From Bradyrhizobium macuxiense (GTDB taxonomy: Bacteria > Pseudomonadota > Alphaproteobacteria > Rhizobiales > Xanthobacteraceae): a DNA stretch of 64,000 bases. This document shows positions 1 through 8,402 of this stretch, piece after piece. The notes under the pieces were generated by a model. The model was not told the DNA's origin, did not search any database, and saw only the letters and a program-made list of their open reading frames with translations. Position numbers and translations under genes: made by a program. Location: the NCBI RefSeq assembly GCF_007993935.1, contig NZ_VITY01000008.1, forward strand, positions 248,001-312,000. The letters run 5' to 3'. Each line of letters starts with the position of its first letter. Positions within the stretch are counted from its first letter, which is position 1.

Positions 1-403
1 TGACGCGGCAGAGATGATCGATCCAGGAGCCCGGCCGCGTCGCGGCCAGCACGCCGAGCGGAATCGCGATCAAGATCGAGACGACAAGACCAAGCAAAGT
101 GAGCTCGGCCGACGCCGGCAGGCGGTTGCGCAGCTCAGCGGCGACCGGCTGGCCGGTGGTCAGCGAGGTGCCGAGATCGCCATGGGCGAGATCGCCGGTG
201 TAGCGGACGAACTGCTCGATCAGCGGCTTGTCGAAGCCGAGCTTCTTCCTGATCTGGTCCACAGCTTCCTTCGTTGCCGCAGGTCCCGCGAAATACGCCG
301 CGGGATCGCCCGGTAGCGCGCGTGTCAGCAGGAACGTCACGATCACGACCCCGATCAATGACGGAATCGCGAACAAGAGCCGCTTGCCGATCAGGGTCAG
401 CAT
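1..403 (-). CDS. Peptide/nickel-type ABC transporter permease, N-terminal part only
   Basis: Inner-membrane permease of the DppB/OppB (binding-protein-dependent transport) family. The visible 134 residues begin MLTLIGKRLLFAIPSL, a typical first membrane helix. The family signature TRALPGDPA and the region GFDKPLIEQFVRY follow. A second membrane helix lies near residues 103-122 (LLGLVVSILIAIPLGVLA). The gene runs off the left edge, so the C-terminal half, including the EAA loop that contacts the ATPase, is not seen. The ATG at 403 is preceded by GGAGAG. The binding protein encoded at 946-2568 on the same strand is the probable partner, although about 540 bp of repeats separate them. The transported substrate cannot be read from the sequence. 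Confidence 0.88.
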   Translation of the reverse strand, partial: MLTLIGKRLLFAIPSLIGVVIVTFLLTRALPGDPAAYFAGPAATKEAVDQIRKKLGFDKPLIEQFVRYTGDLAHGDLGTSLTTGQPVAAELRNRLPASAELTLLGLVVSILIAIPLGVLAATRPGSWIDHLCRV

Positions 404-449
404 GGCGCTCTCCCGATCCAAACACGCAAAGCCACAACGGTAGTGGCCG

Positions 450-555
450 GGCTCCCTCCCCCCTTGCGGGGGAGGGTTGGGGAGAGGGGTAGCCACGAGC
501 ACCGCCGCCTGGGCTTACCCCTCTCCCTGCCCCTCCCCCGCAAGGGGGGAGGGAA
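450..555. repeat. Intergenic palindromic repeat, CCCTCCCC-type
   Basis: Two arms (about 451-490 and 515-554) are inverted copies of one unit. Each arm contains a small hairpin, CCCCCTTGCGGGGG, followed or preceded by a GGGAGAGGGG tract. Related units occur at 631-878, 21203-21438, 22241-22370 and 23801-23940, so this is a dispersed family. It lies between the ABC permease and its binding-protein gene and could form a cruciform or an RNA stem in a shared transcript. Confidence 0.8.
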
Positions 556-630
556 TGAGAGAGTAGTGCTCACCTCACTTGGGTGAAGAGCCGACACGGC
601 GTCAGGCAAAGCCCCGACGGGATTGGCAGG

Positions 631-878
631 GCTCCCTCCCCCACGCAACCGGGGTGTACCCCGGTTGCGCATCATTGATCTGCGCAAGTCGGACAGGCCC
701 GACTTGCGGCGGGGGAGGGTTGGGGAGAGGGGTGCCGCTTGCTCAGAGGCCAGACGGAACGCACCTCTCGTCCGCGCGTGATGCAGCGAATGATTTGGCG
801 CGATCTTGCCTGACGTCGTCCTTCCGAGTTCGCGGCTTACCCCTCTCCCCACCCTCCCCCGCAAGGGGGGAGGGAGCC
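631..878. repeat. Composite palindromic repeat with a nested second repeat
   Basis: The outer arms are the same CCCTCCCC unit as at 450-555 (left arm 631-733, right arm about 838-878). The left arm is interrupted between its two stem halves by about 65 bp containing two further hairpins. These are GCAACCGGGGT facing ACCCCGGTTGC, and CGCAAGTCGG facing CCCGACTTGCG. The same interrupted arm occurs at 21203-21305 with only a few base differences, so the inner repeat looks like an insertion that was then copied together with its host repeat. Confidence 0.8.
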
Positions 879-945
879 TGAGAGGTGTGCTCACCTCACG
901 AAACGCGGCATGCACCAGAGTGTCGTGGACGAAGCGCATCACCCC

Positions 946-2568
946 TCACCCCTTCGCCATCGCGCGATAGTCCAGCCGGCGGTGGAACCAGTACTCGTAG
1001 CCCGAGATGTTCTTCTGCATCGCGACGTTGACGAAGGGCTGATAGAGCGGGATGCGCGGGATGTCGGCGAAGGCGAGATCGACGAAGCCCTTGACGTCGG
1101 CGTCGTAGGCCGCGGTGTCGCCGTTGGCGGCGGCGATGCGCGCGCCGTCGATGAGCTTGTCCATCTCGGGCGACTTGTAGCTCATCGTGTTGAAGATCGA
1201 ATTGTTGCCGTGATAGCACCAGTAGAAGAAGTACTCTGGGTAATCGAGCCAGCCCGAGAACACGTTGGTGAACAGCGGCATCTCCTTCTTGGTGAGCTCG
1301 GTGCGCCAGTTGGCGCCGGGCACCTTGTTGATCGTGGTCTTGATGCCGAGCTGCGCGAGGCTCTCCTGCACCAGCACGCAGAGCGGCTCGTTAACCCCTG
1401 CGAAATTCAGGTCGAACGAGATCGTGGTCTCGAAGCCGTTGGCGTAGCCGGCCTCCGCGAGCAGCGCCTTGGCCTTCTCCATGTCGGTGAAATATTTGGT
1501 CGGTTGCGGCCAGGCGACCTCGGTCGGCTTGTCCTTGGCGGCACCGAACATCGGGTTGGCGAGACCGAACAGCACCGCATCCATGATTTTTTGGTAAGGC
1601 ATCGCGTAGGCCATCGCCTGCCGCACTTTTGGATTGTCGAACGGCGGCTTGGTGACGTTCATGCCGATATACTGGATGCCGTTCGAGAACGGCAGCGAGA
1701 CCACGTTGAGCTTGCCGTTCGCCTTCATCTCCTGGAAATCCTTGAACGGCAGCTCGTAGGAGATGTCGGCATCGCCGCGCTCGAGCAGCGCACGGCGGTT
1801 GCCGGCCTGCGGCACCATGCGCCAGATCACGCGCTTGATCTTCGGCAGCGGACCGCAGACCCAGTCGTCGTTGCGCTCCATGACGACTTCGGTGCCGGCG
1901 GTCCATTTGGTCACCTTGTAGGCGCCGGAGCCCGCGGTCTGCTGCTTGGTGAATTCGAGACCCCAGGGATCCTTCTCGCTGGCGTTCTTCTTGACGAGCT
2001 CGGAGTTGACGACGCAGGGCACGATGACCGCGAGGTCGGGGATCGTGAGCTTGTCCTTCCTGAGGAAGTCGACGCGCACCGTAGCGTCGTCGACGACGAC
2101 GAATTGCTCGGGCTTGGTCAGCGAGCCTGCGCTCATCTGGAAGGTCGGGAAGCCGCCGACGCTGACGGCACGATCCAGCGACCATTTGACGTCCTTTGCC
2201 GCGACCGGCGTGCCGTCATGGAATTTGGCGTTCTTGCGCAGCTTGAAGGTGACCGACATGTCGCCGATGTTGAAATCCTCGGCGAGCTCGGGCTTGAACT
2301 TGTCGCGGTCGTAATAGGGCACGCCGCCCGGACCGCTTTTCATCTCGTGGCTGATCAGCCGGTCGTAGCAATTCCACGACACCTCGTAGCCGGGCACGTT
2401 GGTGCCGACGCCGTGGATGTCGAGGTTGTTAGGGCCGCCTTCGGAGACGATCAGCAGCGTCTCGGCGCGCGCATCGGCCTTGGCCGGCGACCAGATCGCG
2501 GGCGCGGTCGGCGCCAGCGCCCCCGCGGCCAGTCCGGACACCGATTTGAGGAAATCGCGACGCTTCAT
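946..2568 (-). CDS. ABC transporter substrate-binding protein, peptide (SBP family 5) type
   Basis: Periplasmic binding protein of 540 residues, the usual length for the DppA/OppA family. It begins MKRRDFLKSVSG, a twin-arginine-like signal (RRDFLK) with a cleavage region near APAIWSPAKADA. Family features include KFHDGTPVAAKDVKWSLDRA near residue 120 and the motif AMAYAMPYQKI in the middle of the protein. The ATG at 2568 is chosen because GGAG sits 6 bases upstream; an upstream TTG in frame would add four residues. It lies on the same strand as, and upstream of, the permease gene ending at the left edge. The substrate (peptide, opine or other) cannot be told. Confidence 0.9.
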   Translation of the reverse strand: MKRRDFLKSVSGLAAGALAPTAPAIWSPAKADARAETLLIVSEGGPNNLDIHGVGTNVPGYEVSWNCYDRLISHEMKSGPGGVPYYDRDKFKPELAEDFNIGDMSVTFKLRKNAKFHDGTPVAAKDVKWSLDRAVSVGGFPTFQMSAGSLTKPEQFVVVDDATVRVDFLRKDKLTIPDLAVIVPCVVNSELVKKNASEKDPWGLEFTKQQTAGSGAYKVTKWTAGTEVVMERNDDWVCGPLPKIKRVIWRMVPQAGNRRALLERGDADISYELPFKDFQEMKANGKLNVVSLPFSNGIQYIGMNVTKPPFDNPKVRQAMAYAMPYQKIMDAVLFGLANPMFGAAKDKPTEVAWPQPTKYFTDMEKAKALLAEAGYANGFETTISFDLNFAGVNEPLCVLVQESLAQLGIKTTINKVPGANWRTELTKKEMPLFTNVFSGWLDYPEYFFYWCYHGNNSIFNTMSYKSPEMDKLIDGARIAAANGDTAAYDADVKGFVDLAFADIPRIPLYQPFVNVAMQKNISGYEYWFHRRLDYRAMAKG

Positions 2569-2724
2569 GTGATGCTCCAACGCCCCGGGAACGGGCCTTG
2601 GAACTCAGTTCGCAAGGATTATGCCAGCTGCCCATCATTGAGCTGTTGGTGTCCTAACCCGCTGACGGAACCGCGGAATGCCATGAAATTGACGTTCCGT
2701 AGGGCAGCAGTGCCGCGCCGAATT

Positions 2725-2760
2725 GCATACAAAGAACGATCGTCTGCTCAAATTGTATGC
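2725..2760. promoter_or_regulatory. Inverted repeat GCATACAA / TTGTATGC upstream of the ABC binding-protein gene
   Basis: GCATACAA at 2725-2732 is mirrored by TTGTATGC at 2753-2760, 20 bases apart. This places equivalent faces about 28 bp, or nearly three helical turns, apart. The site is 160-190 bp upstream of the ATG at 2568, in a locally AT-rich stretch. GntR-family (FadR/VanR) regulators often bind TTGTATRCAA-like half sites. The assignment is inference and no such regulator is encoded in the window. Confidence 0.35.
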
Positions 2761-2795
2761 ATCACCCTTCGGTTGGACTCAATCGTTCGAGCCGG

Positions 2796-4184
2796 TCAGA
2801 TGGTCCACCGCAACAGCACCAGCACGGCGGTGACCGTGATGGCGCCGCCGATGCGCGTTGCGATCTGCGCGAATGGCATCAGCTGCATCCGGTCGGCTGC
2901 GGTCAGGATCGCGACGTCACCGGTACCACCCTGCCCCGAATGGCAGGCGTTCACGATGGCGGTCTCGATCGGATACATGCCCATCAGGCGCCCGACCAAC
3001 GCTCCAGTGGCCATCAGCGTGAACACGGTGGCAACGATCGTGATCAGATTTGGTACTGTGAAGGCAGACATCAGCTTGGCCCATGGTGTCATCGCCACAC
3101 CGATTGCGAACAGCAGCGGATAGGTCATCCCGATCTGGACAAACCGAAACACGATCAAGCCGCCCGACTGCAGCCGGGGCGACACTGCGCTCGACAGCTT
3201 GGCGGCGACGGCAAGAAACAGCATTGCGACCGGCGCGGGCAAGCCGATCAGATGGTTGAGCATGACGCCGAGCAGGTAGAGCACGATCGCGGTCAGCCCC
3301 GCGCCGGCGATCGCGGGGATATCGATCGTGGACACCCTGTCGTGCGCGTCAGTCGAAGCGGATTCCAGCACGTCGGCACCGCCCGGCTGCAGCCGCCCCT
3401 CTCCCGTGAGGTGCGGATATTTCTTGCCGACGTAGTTCAGCATGCCGCTGAACAGGATCGCCGTCAGGCTTCCGAGCATGACCGGCGGCAGCACCATCGC
3501 GAAGAAATCCCCCTGCGGTTGGCCGAGGATGGCCGAATATCCGATCGACAATGGGATCGCGCCCTCGCCGACGCCGCCGGCCATGATCGGCACGACAATG
3601 AAGAAGAAGGTCTTGTAGGCGCCGAGCCCAAGCAGCATGCCGACCAGCGTTCCGACCGCGCCGGCAGCGATCGAGCCGACGCCAAGCGGCACGAAAATCT
3701 TGAGGAAGCCCTTGATGAGGACGTTGCGGTCCATGCCAAGGATGCTGCCGACGATGATCGCGGCGATGTAGATGTAGAGGAAGTTGGTGAACTTGGTGAA
3801 TTCGACGATCGATTTCTCGATCGGGCCGGGAAGCAGTTTGTAATAGACCAGCGCGGACGGAATGAAGGTTGCGAAGATGGCAGCGGCGCCAACGTTGCGC
3901 AGAACCGGCAGCCGCTTGCCTAGTTCCGCGCAGGAAAACCCGCCGAGCACCAGCACTGCGATCATGGTCGGCGCGTCCGGCTTGATCTGGCCTTCCATCG
4001 TCAGGATAGCGAGCAGGCCGACCAGGATGGCAAAGATCGGAAGCGAGATGATTCCGATCTTGTAGTCCATCACGCGCCACCAGCCGGTCGGCCAGAACGG
4101 CGCAGGCGTAGGCGCCTCGACCGTGACATCGGTCGCCGTGCGCTCGTTCCAGACCGCGGTCCCGGATTGGGATTTGTCCAACAT
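2796..4184 (-). CDS. 2-hydroxycarboxylate transporter family protein (citrate/malate:cation symporter)
   Basis: Integral membrane symporter of 462 residues, the usual size for the 2HCT family (CitS, CimH, MaeN, MleP). About ten or eleven hydrophobic segments can be counted. The diagnostic re-entrant loop motif GGVGEGAIPLS is present around residue 200, and the matching second loop HSGQGGTGDVAILTA is near residue 418. The N-terminal 40 residues are cytoplasmic and hydrophilic. The ATG at 4184 has GGGAGAG just upstream. The porin gene lies next upstream on the same strand, and a TctDE-like system is divergent beyond it, which fits inducible uptake of a di- or tricarboxylate. Citrate versus malate cannot be decided. 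Confidence 0.9.
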   Translation of the reverse strand: MLDKSQSGTAVWNERTATDVTVEAPTPAPFWPTGWWRVMDYKIGIISLPIFAILVGLLAILTMEGQIKPDAPTMIAVLVLGGFSCAELGKRLPVLRNVGAAAIFATFIPSALVYYKLLPGPIEKSIVEFTKFTNFLYIYIAAIIVGSILGMDRNVLIKGFLKIFVPLGVGSIAAGAVGTLVGMLLGLGAYKTFFFIVVPIMAGGVGEGAIPLSIGYSAILGQPQGDFFAMVLPPVMLGSLTAILFSGMLNYVGKKYPHLTGEGRLQPGGADVLESASTDAHDRVSTIDIPAIAGAGLTAIVLYLLGVMLNHLIGLPAPVAMLFLAVAAKLSSAVSPRLQSGGLIVFRFVQIGMTYPLLFAIGVAMTPWAKLMSAFTVPNLITIVATVFTLMATGALVGRLMGMYPIETAIVNACHSGQGGTGDVAILTAADRMQLMPFAQIATRIGGAITVTAVLVLLRWTI

Positions 4185-4415
4185 TACGCTCTCCCGTTGA
4201 TTTCAACCGGCGACCGGAATCGCCGGCGCGTTTTCGAACGCGATTGTTCGGCCGCGGCGCAGGGCAGCGCACCGAAATTCCCTTGATCTTGGATAGTCCC
4301 CGATTCCCCTGCCGTGAGCCGTTCGGCAGGGGAATGGGATGGCCCGACGCCGCGCGAGGGGCATCTCTCCGGCGTCAGGGCTCGGCGCGAGGCGCGGAGC
4401 CAAAGCTGCAATCCG

Positions 4416-5939
4416 CTACCACTTGTAGCGAACGCCGGTGGAAACCTCGTTGGCGGTGTTATGCAGATGCGCCTGGCTCGCGCTGTACCCACCGGTGGTC
4501 TGCAAGTGGTCGCCGGCGACATAGACGTCGACGTTCGGAATCGGGTGGTACATGAACGATGCGTAGGTGGTCATGCGCGTGCCGGTCCCGGTCGCCACGC
4601 CTCCAGTGGCGTCCTGGAACGGCGTAATGGTGTAGCCTGCGGCGTTGATCGCCGCGTTGTGGGCAAAGAAGTCCTGCCAGCCGAGTTCGAAATCATAGAA
4701 CTTGGAAGGCGTGATCTTTCCCGACACCGTCACGACGTCATCGGACCGCGTGCCGAGAAGGGTTCCCTGGTCTGCGGTGTAGTGCATATAGCCGGTGTTG
4801 AGGCGAAGCAGCCCGCCGTCCCAATTGCCGCCGATACCGTAAGACTGATGGCTGTGCCCGATATTGCCCGAGCCAATCGTCGGAATTTCCAGCACGTTGG
4901 CTTGGGTGTAGAAGGACGACACGTGGAATTGGCCGGCATTGTAGCCGACAGCGACCGCCTCGGTGCTTCCCTTGTCGACGCCCGCGCCCGGGATCGGGCC
5001 ACTGCCATTCGGGCCACCGGGGCCGTTGCCGTCACCGAAATTGTAGGCTGCGCCGAGATAGAGCCCGTTGTCGAACACCTTCTTCCAGACAAAGCCCTGA
5101 TCGTAGCGGGTATCGCCCTGACCGTTCGCGCCGTTGCCGCCGCCGGTATAGAAGATGAGCTGCTTGAAGTTGTTGTTGTTGGTGAAGCCGCCTTCACCCG
5201 TATTGAGCGCCGAGGCCCCGTAAGGGTCACCCCAGATGTTGGCGACGTCCCGCGGCAGCGTGTTCTGGCGACCGACGCTGAACTTGCCGAGCGTCGGGCT
5301 CTCGAAACCGACCCAGGCGTCGCGGTTGAAGAGCACGCCGGGCGTATCCATGTTGCCGCTGGGCAGCTCGAACTCGCTTTCCATCCGCGCCAGCAGGTTG
5401 AAGCCGTATTCGGGGAAGACCTTCTGGGTGACGTAGAGACCCCACCGATTGCCGCTGAACCAGGATACGTTCAGACCCACCTTGGAGCGTCCGGCGGTGT
5501 CGGTATTGGTCTGGTAAAAAAGCGATGGCTCGATGAGGCCGTAGAGCAAAACGTCCGTATTATCGGTTTCGACGATGTGGACGGGCCTCCCGGTCTTGAG
5601 GCTTTCCCACGGTCCGGCCTTGGCCGGCATCGGGCCGGGAGGCGGAGCCTCGGCGCGTGCCTCCTGCGCGCGCTCGACCTTCTGGACCCGGTCGTCGAGC
5701 TTCTTGACCTTCTTCTTCTGCTCTTCGATTTCGGTCAGGCGCTTGCTCAGCGCCCTGATCTCGGCCTTCAACTCACTCACGTCATCGGCGGCCTTCGCCG
5801 GCGCCGAGGTCAGCATTGCAATCGCCACAAGTGAAGCGCCCGCCCAGAAATATCTGCTCGCGACGCCGGGCCTGCCGCGCGCGCGGCTGCGCGCCACAGC
5901 CTCGGCACACGGCTGCTGGAATTGCACGTCCTGCTTCAT
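4416..5939 (-). CDS. Outer-membrane porin with N-terminal coiled coil
   Basis: Predicted beta-barrel porin of 507 residues. A long signal peptide ends near residue 51 (LTSAPAKAADD). A Lys/Glu-rich coiled coil follows at about 52-85 (SELKAEIRALSKRLTEIEEQ). The barrel has porin-type strands such as VLLYGLIEPSLFYQT, GRQNTLPRDV and many Gly/Asn-rich loops, and it ends in the aromatic C-terminal signature YKW expected for BAM recognition. The ATG at 5939 has a strong AGGGGGGTG upstream. It is transcribed towards the 2HCT symporter gene (about 230 bp gap) and probably supplies outer-membrane passage for the same carboxylate. Confidence 0.85.
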   Translation of the reverse strand: MKQDVQFQQPCAEAVARSRARGRPGVASRYFWAGASLVAIAMLTSAPAKAADDVSELKAEIRALSKRLTEIEEQKKKVKKLDDRVQKVERAQEARAEAPPPGPMPAKAGPWESLKTGRPVHIVETDNTDVLLYGLIEPSLFYQTNTDTAGRSKVGLNVSWFSGNRWGLYVTQKVFPEYGFNLLARMESEFELPSGNMDTPGVLFNRDAWVGFESPTLGKFSVGRQNTLPRDVANIWGDPYGASALNTGEGGFTNNNNFKQLIFYTGGGNGANGQGDTRYDQGFVWKKVFDNGLYLGAAYNFGDGNGPGGPNGSGPIPGAGVDKGSTEAVAVGYNAGQFHVSSFYTQANVLEIPTIGSGNIGHSHQSYGIGGNWDGGLLRLNTGYMHYTADQGTLLGTRSDDVVTVSGKITPSKFYDFELGWQDFFAHNAAINAAGYTITPFQDATGGVATGTGTRMTTYASFMYHPIPNVDVYVAGDHLQTTGGYSASQAHLHNTANEVSTGVRYKW

Positions 5940-6118
5940 ATCACCCCCCTTGAGAGAATTTTGGTTCGCTCGGGGAAATTGGCGGCGATAGCTGTCAGAA
6001 CCCTGTCATCGCCGCGCCGGCGCATGCCAGGCCGCCAATCGATGAAGGCCGTTGCAGGATCAGCACACCTTGCGACGCGACGGCCGCGGCGGCGCGATCA
6101 CCTCGCAGTTGCGTGAAA

Positions 6119-6142
6119 GTCGACTTCCGGCCGGACGTCGAC
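6119..6142. promoter_or_regulatory. 24-bp near-perfect palindrome in the porin / two-component divergent promoter region
   Basis: GTCGAC at 6119-6124 and at 6137-6142 flank the perfect inner palindrome TCCGGCCGGA. Eleven of twelve base pairs match across the whole site. It is 180 bp upstream of the porin start and 208 bp upstream of the response-regulator start. The 410-bp intergenic region (5940-6349) holds no gene. Its other visible structure is a hairpin, AAGACGG facing CCGTCTT with a 6-base loop, at 6301-6321 in the regulator's leader. The palindrome is a candidate operator for the adjacent TctD-like regulator; this is inferred from position only. Confidence 0.4.
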
Positions 6143-6349
6143 GCGCGATCTGGAACCCGGTGGGTCATGAACAATGCTTGACCGGATCGCTGCAGCTGAT
6201 TTAGTTGAGCAAAAGGTGAAGAATGCGCGCCAACGCAATGGCGCCCGACCTAGAGGGAACGATCGGCTGCGAACAGCGAGGTTCTGTCGCGCCGACTATG
6301 AAGACGGAACCTGCCGTCTTTGAGGGGTGCGTCACGTGCGCAAGATGTC

Positions 6350-7039
6350 ATGCGTGCGCTTCTGATCGAGGACACCGCCGATCTGGGAGCTGCGATCGCC
6401 GCGCGCCTGCGTGGCCAGGGGCACGCGGTCGAATGGTTGACTGATGGCGGAGACGCGTCCCGCCGCATTCAGGAAGATCCCTTCGATCTGATCATTCTCG
6501 ATCTGATGCTGCCCGGCATGAGCGGTTCGGATCTGCTGACGCTGTTGCGTAGCCGGCGGATTCGCACGCCAGTCCTTGTGATCACCGCCCGGGGCGATAT
6601 CGGCGACAAGATCAACGTGCTCGACATCGGAGCCGACGACTATCTCGTCAAGCCATTCGACCTGCGCGAGCTGGAAGCAAGAATGCGGGCCGTGGTGCGA
6701 CGGCACAGCGGCGTTTCGACCAGCAGGATCGAGATCGCCGACATCGCCATCGATATTGCGGCACAATCGATCACCGCGGCCGGCGCGCGCATCGAGCTGA
6801 CACGGCGCGAATTCCGCCTGCTGGAGCTTCTGGTCCTGGCGCCGGGTCAGGTCGTGCCGCGAGAGCGCCTGATCGATCAGCTGTTCGGTTACGAAAACGC
6901 CGTAAACCCGAATGCGCTCGAGTTGTACATCTCGCGCATCCGGCGGCGACTGAAGGCATCGAGGCTTCGCATCGAAACGGTGTGGGGCGTCGGCTATGTG
7001 GCAAAGACCGACGATGCAGCGGCCGCAGACCTCAATTAA
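6350..7039 (+). CDS. OmpR-family response regulator, TctD-like
   Basis: A 229-residue regulator with an N-terminal receiver domain (about 1-115) and a C-terminal winged-helix DNA-binding domain (about 125-220). Receiver landmarks are the acidic pair in LLIEDTADL, the phospho-acceptor Asp in LIILDLMLPGMSG, Thr in LVITARGD and Lys in YLVKPFDLREL. The effector domain shows IELTRREFRLLELLV and YISRIRRRL. The ATG at 6350 (MRALLIED) is preferred over an upstream in-frame start because it opens directly on the receiver fold. It overlaps the kinase gene and is divergent from the porin. Together with the downstream kinase and binding protein it resembles TctD of tricarboxylate-uptake loci. Confidence 0.88.
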   Translation: MRALLIEDTADLGAAIAARLRGQGHAVEWLTDGGDASRRIQEDPFDLIILDLMLPGMSGSDLLTLLRSRRIRTPVLVITARGDIGDKINVLDIGADDYLVKPFDLRELEARMRAVVRRHSGVSTSRIEIADIAIDIAAQSITAAGARIELTRREFRLLELLVLAPGQVVPRERLIDQLFGYENAVNPNALELYISRIRRRLKASRLRIETVWGVGYVAKTDDAAAADLN

Positions 7040-8402
7040 GCGCGACATCCTGCTCGGCGCCATTTCGCTGCTGGCGATCCTCGGCGTCGGCCTGTTCCTC
7101 TATGTCCGCAATTTCTCCCTCAACGCCGCCGACACGGCATTTGATCGCGTCCTGGCCGCATCGGCCTTCTCGATCGCCGACAGTATCCGGGTCGACGACG
7201 GGAATCTCACCGTCGAACTGCCGCTGGCCTCGCTGGAGATTCTCGGCGCGGCACGCGAGACGCGAGCCTTCTATGCGGTCCGCGCGCCCGATCATTCCCT
7301 GATCACCGGGTATGCCGATCTGCCCGACGCCGCAAAGGCGAACGAGCTTGACCGATCGCCCGCTTTTTCCGACGCCGTCTATTCGGGCGCACAGGTCCGG
7401 ATCGGCACGGTCTGGCGCTATATCGACTTCGGCGAGAAATCCGGCTGGGTCAATGTCAGCGTCGCCGAGACGCGGGAAGCCCGCTCGCAGCTTGCCTCCG
7501 ACATCCTCAAGAATTCGCTCGCGCCGATGATGCTCGCCGGGCTGGTCATTTGCCTGCTCATTTCGAAGGGCCTCAACCGGGCGTGGGCGCCGCTGGTGGC
7601 GCTGGAGGCCGAGCTGACCGAGCGCGCGCCCGGCGACCTGACCTCGATTCGGACGCCGGTCCCCAAAGAGGTCACATCGCTCGTCTCCAGCCTCAACGGC
7701 TTCATGCAACGGCTTGACGGCGTGCTCAATACGTTGCGCGGCATTGCCGTCGACACGACGCATGACATGCGGACGCGGCTGGCCTCAATTCGCGCCCTCG
7801 CGGAGGTCGCGGCGACCGAACCCGACCCGGGGCTGCTGCGAAGCTACGCCGGCCGAATCCTGGCCAACGCGGTCGACGCCACGCGGATCGTCAACCAATT
7901 GCTGGCAGATGCCGCGATTGCCCATCACATCGAAACGTCCGGCAACCCGCGTTGCGATTTTCTCGAGCTCTATCTGGAGGCGGTGGAACGCCTGCCGACC
8001 GAGAACGTTCAGCGCTGCCGGTTGGCCGATCTGTCGACCGCGCACGACGACTTTCCGGTTAGCGGGGCCCCCTTCGCGCTGCGCGAGTTGATCGACAACC
8101 TTCTGGACAACGCGTTGAAATACGCGCCCGACGGCACGATCGACGTCGATCTGCGCACGTCGGTCGATGGTTCGACCATCGAATTCGACGTGGCCGACCG
8201 CGGGCCGGGCATTCCCGACAAGGACAAGTCCCGTGTGCTGGAGCGCTTCCAGCGGGGCTCGGAGCAAGATCATGTGGCTGGCAGCGGGCTTGGCCTGAAC
8301 ATTGCCAAGAACGCGGCCGTCTCCGCTGGTGGCAATCTTGCCTTGCTCGATCGCCCAGGCGGCGGTCTCGTGGCGCGCGTGACGCTGCCGAGGTCACCAT
8401 GA
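6996..8402 (+). CDS. Sensor histidine kinase, TctE-like
   Basis: Membrane kinase of up to 468 residues. Membrane helix 1 is near residues 18-38, a periplasmic region spans about 40-165, and helix 2 is near 168-190 (LAPMMLAGLVICLLI). A HAMP-like linker follows. The H box is VDTTHDMRTRLASIRAL, in which Met replaces the usual Glu/Asp-Leu. The ATPase shows ELIDNLLDNALKYAP, FDVADRGPGIPDKDK and GSGLGLNIAKN. Two ATGs are possible: 6996, with GGTGTGGGG about 10 bases upstream, and 7014. Both overlap the regulator gene, so translation is coupled. The coupled periplasmic binding protein downstream suggests that protein presents the ligand to this kinase. Confidence 0.87.
   Translation: MWQRPTMQRPQTSIKRDILLGAISLLAILGVGLFLYVRNFSLNAADTAFDRVLAASAFSIADSIRVDDGNLTVELPLASLEILGAARETRAFYAVRAPDHSLITGYADLPDAAKANELDRSPAFSDAVYSGAQVRIGTVWRYIDFGEKSGWVNVSVAETREARSQLASDILKNSLAPMMLAGLVICLLISKGLNRAWAPLVALEAELTERAPGDLTSIRTPVPKEVTSLVSSLNGFMQRLDGVLNTLRGIAVDTTHDMRTRLASIRALAEVAATEPDPGLLRSYAGRILANAVDATRIVNQLLADAAIAHHIETSGNPRCDFLELYLEAVERLPTENVQRCRLADLSTAHDDFPVSGAPFALRELIDNLLDNALKYAPDGTIDVDLRTSVDGSTIEFDVADRGPGIPDKDKSRVLERFQRGSEQDHVAGSGLGLNIAKNAAVSAGGNLALLDRPGGGLVARVTLPRSP

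Noticed and set aside
397..942. Open frames across the repeats between the ABC permease and binding-protein genes
   Set aside because: Repeated words such as PPPLRGRVGRG and LSPTLPRR come from the palindromic DNA on both strands, not from a gene.
910..3123. A long open frame on the + strand opposite the ABC binding-protein gene
   Set aside because: It is antisense to a clearly recognised gene. Its product is rich in Arg, Val, Gly and Asp as expected from a high-GC shadow frame, with no family features.
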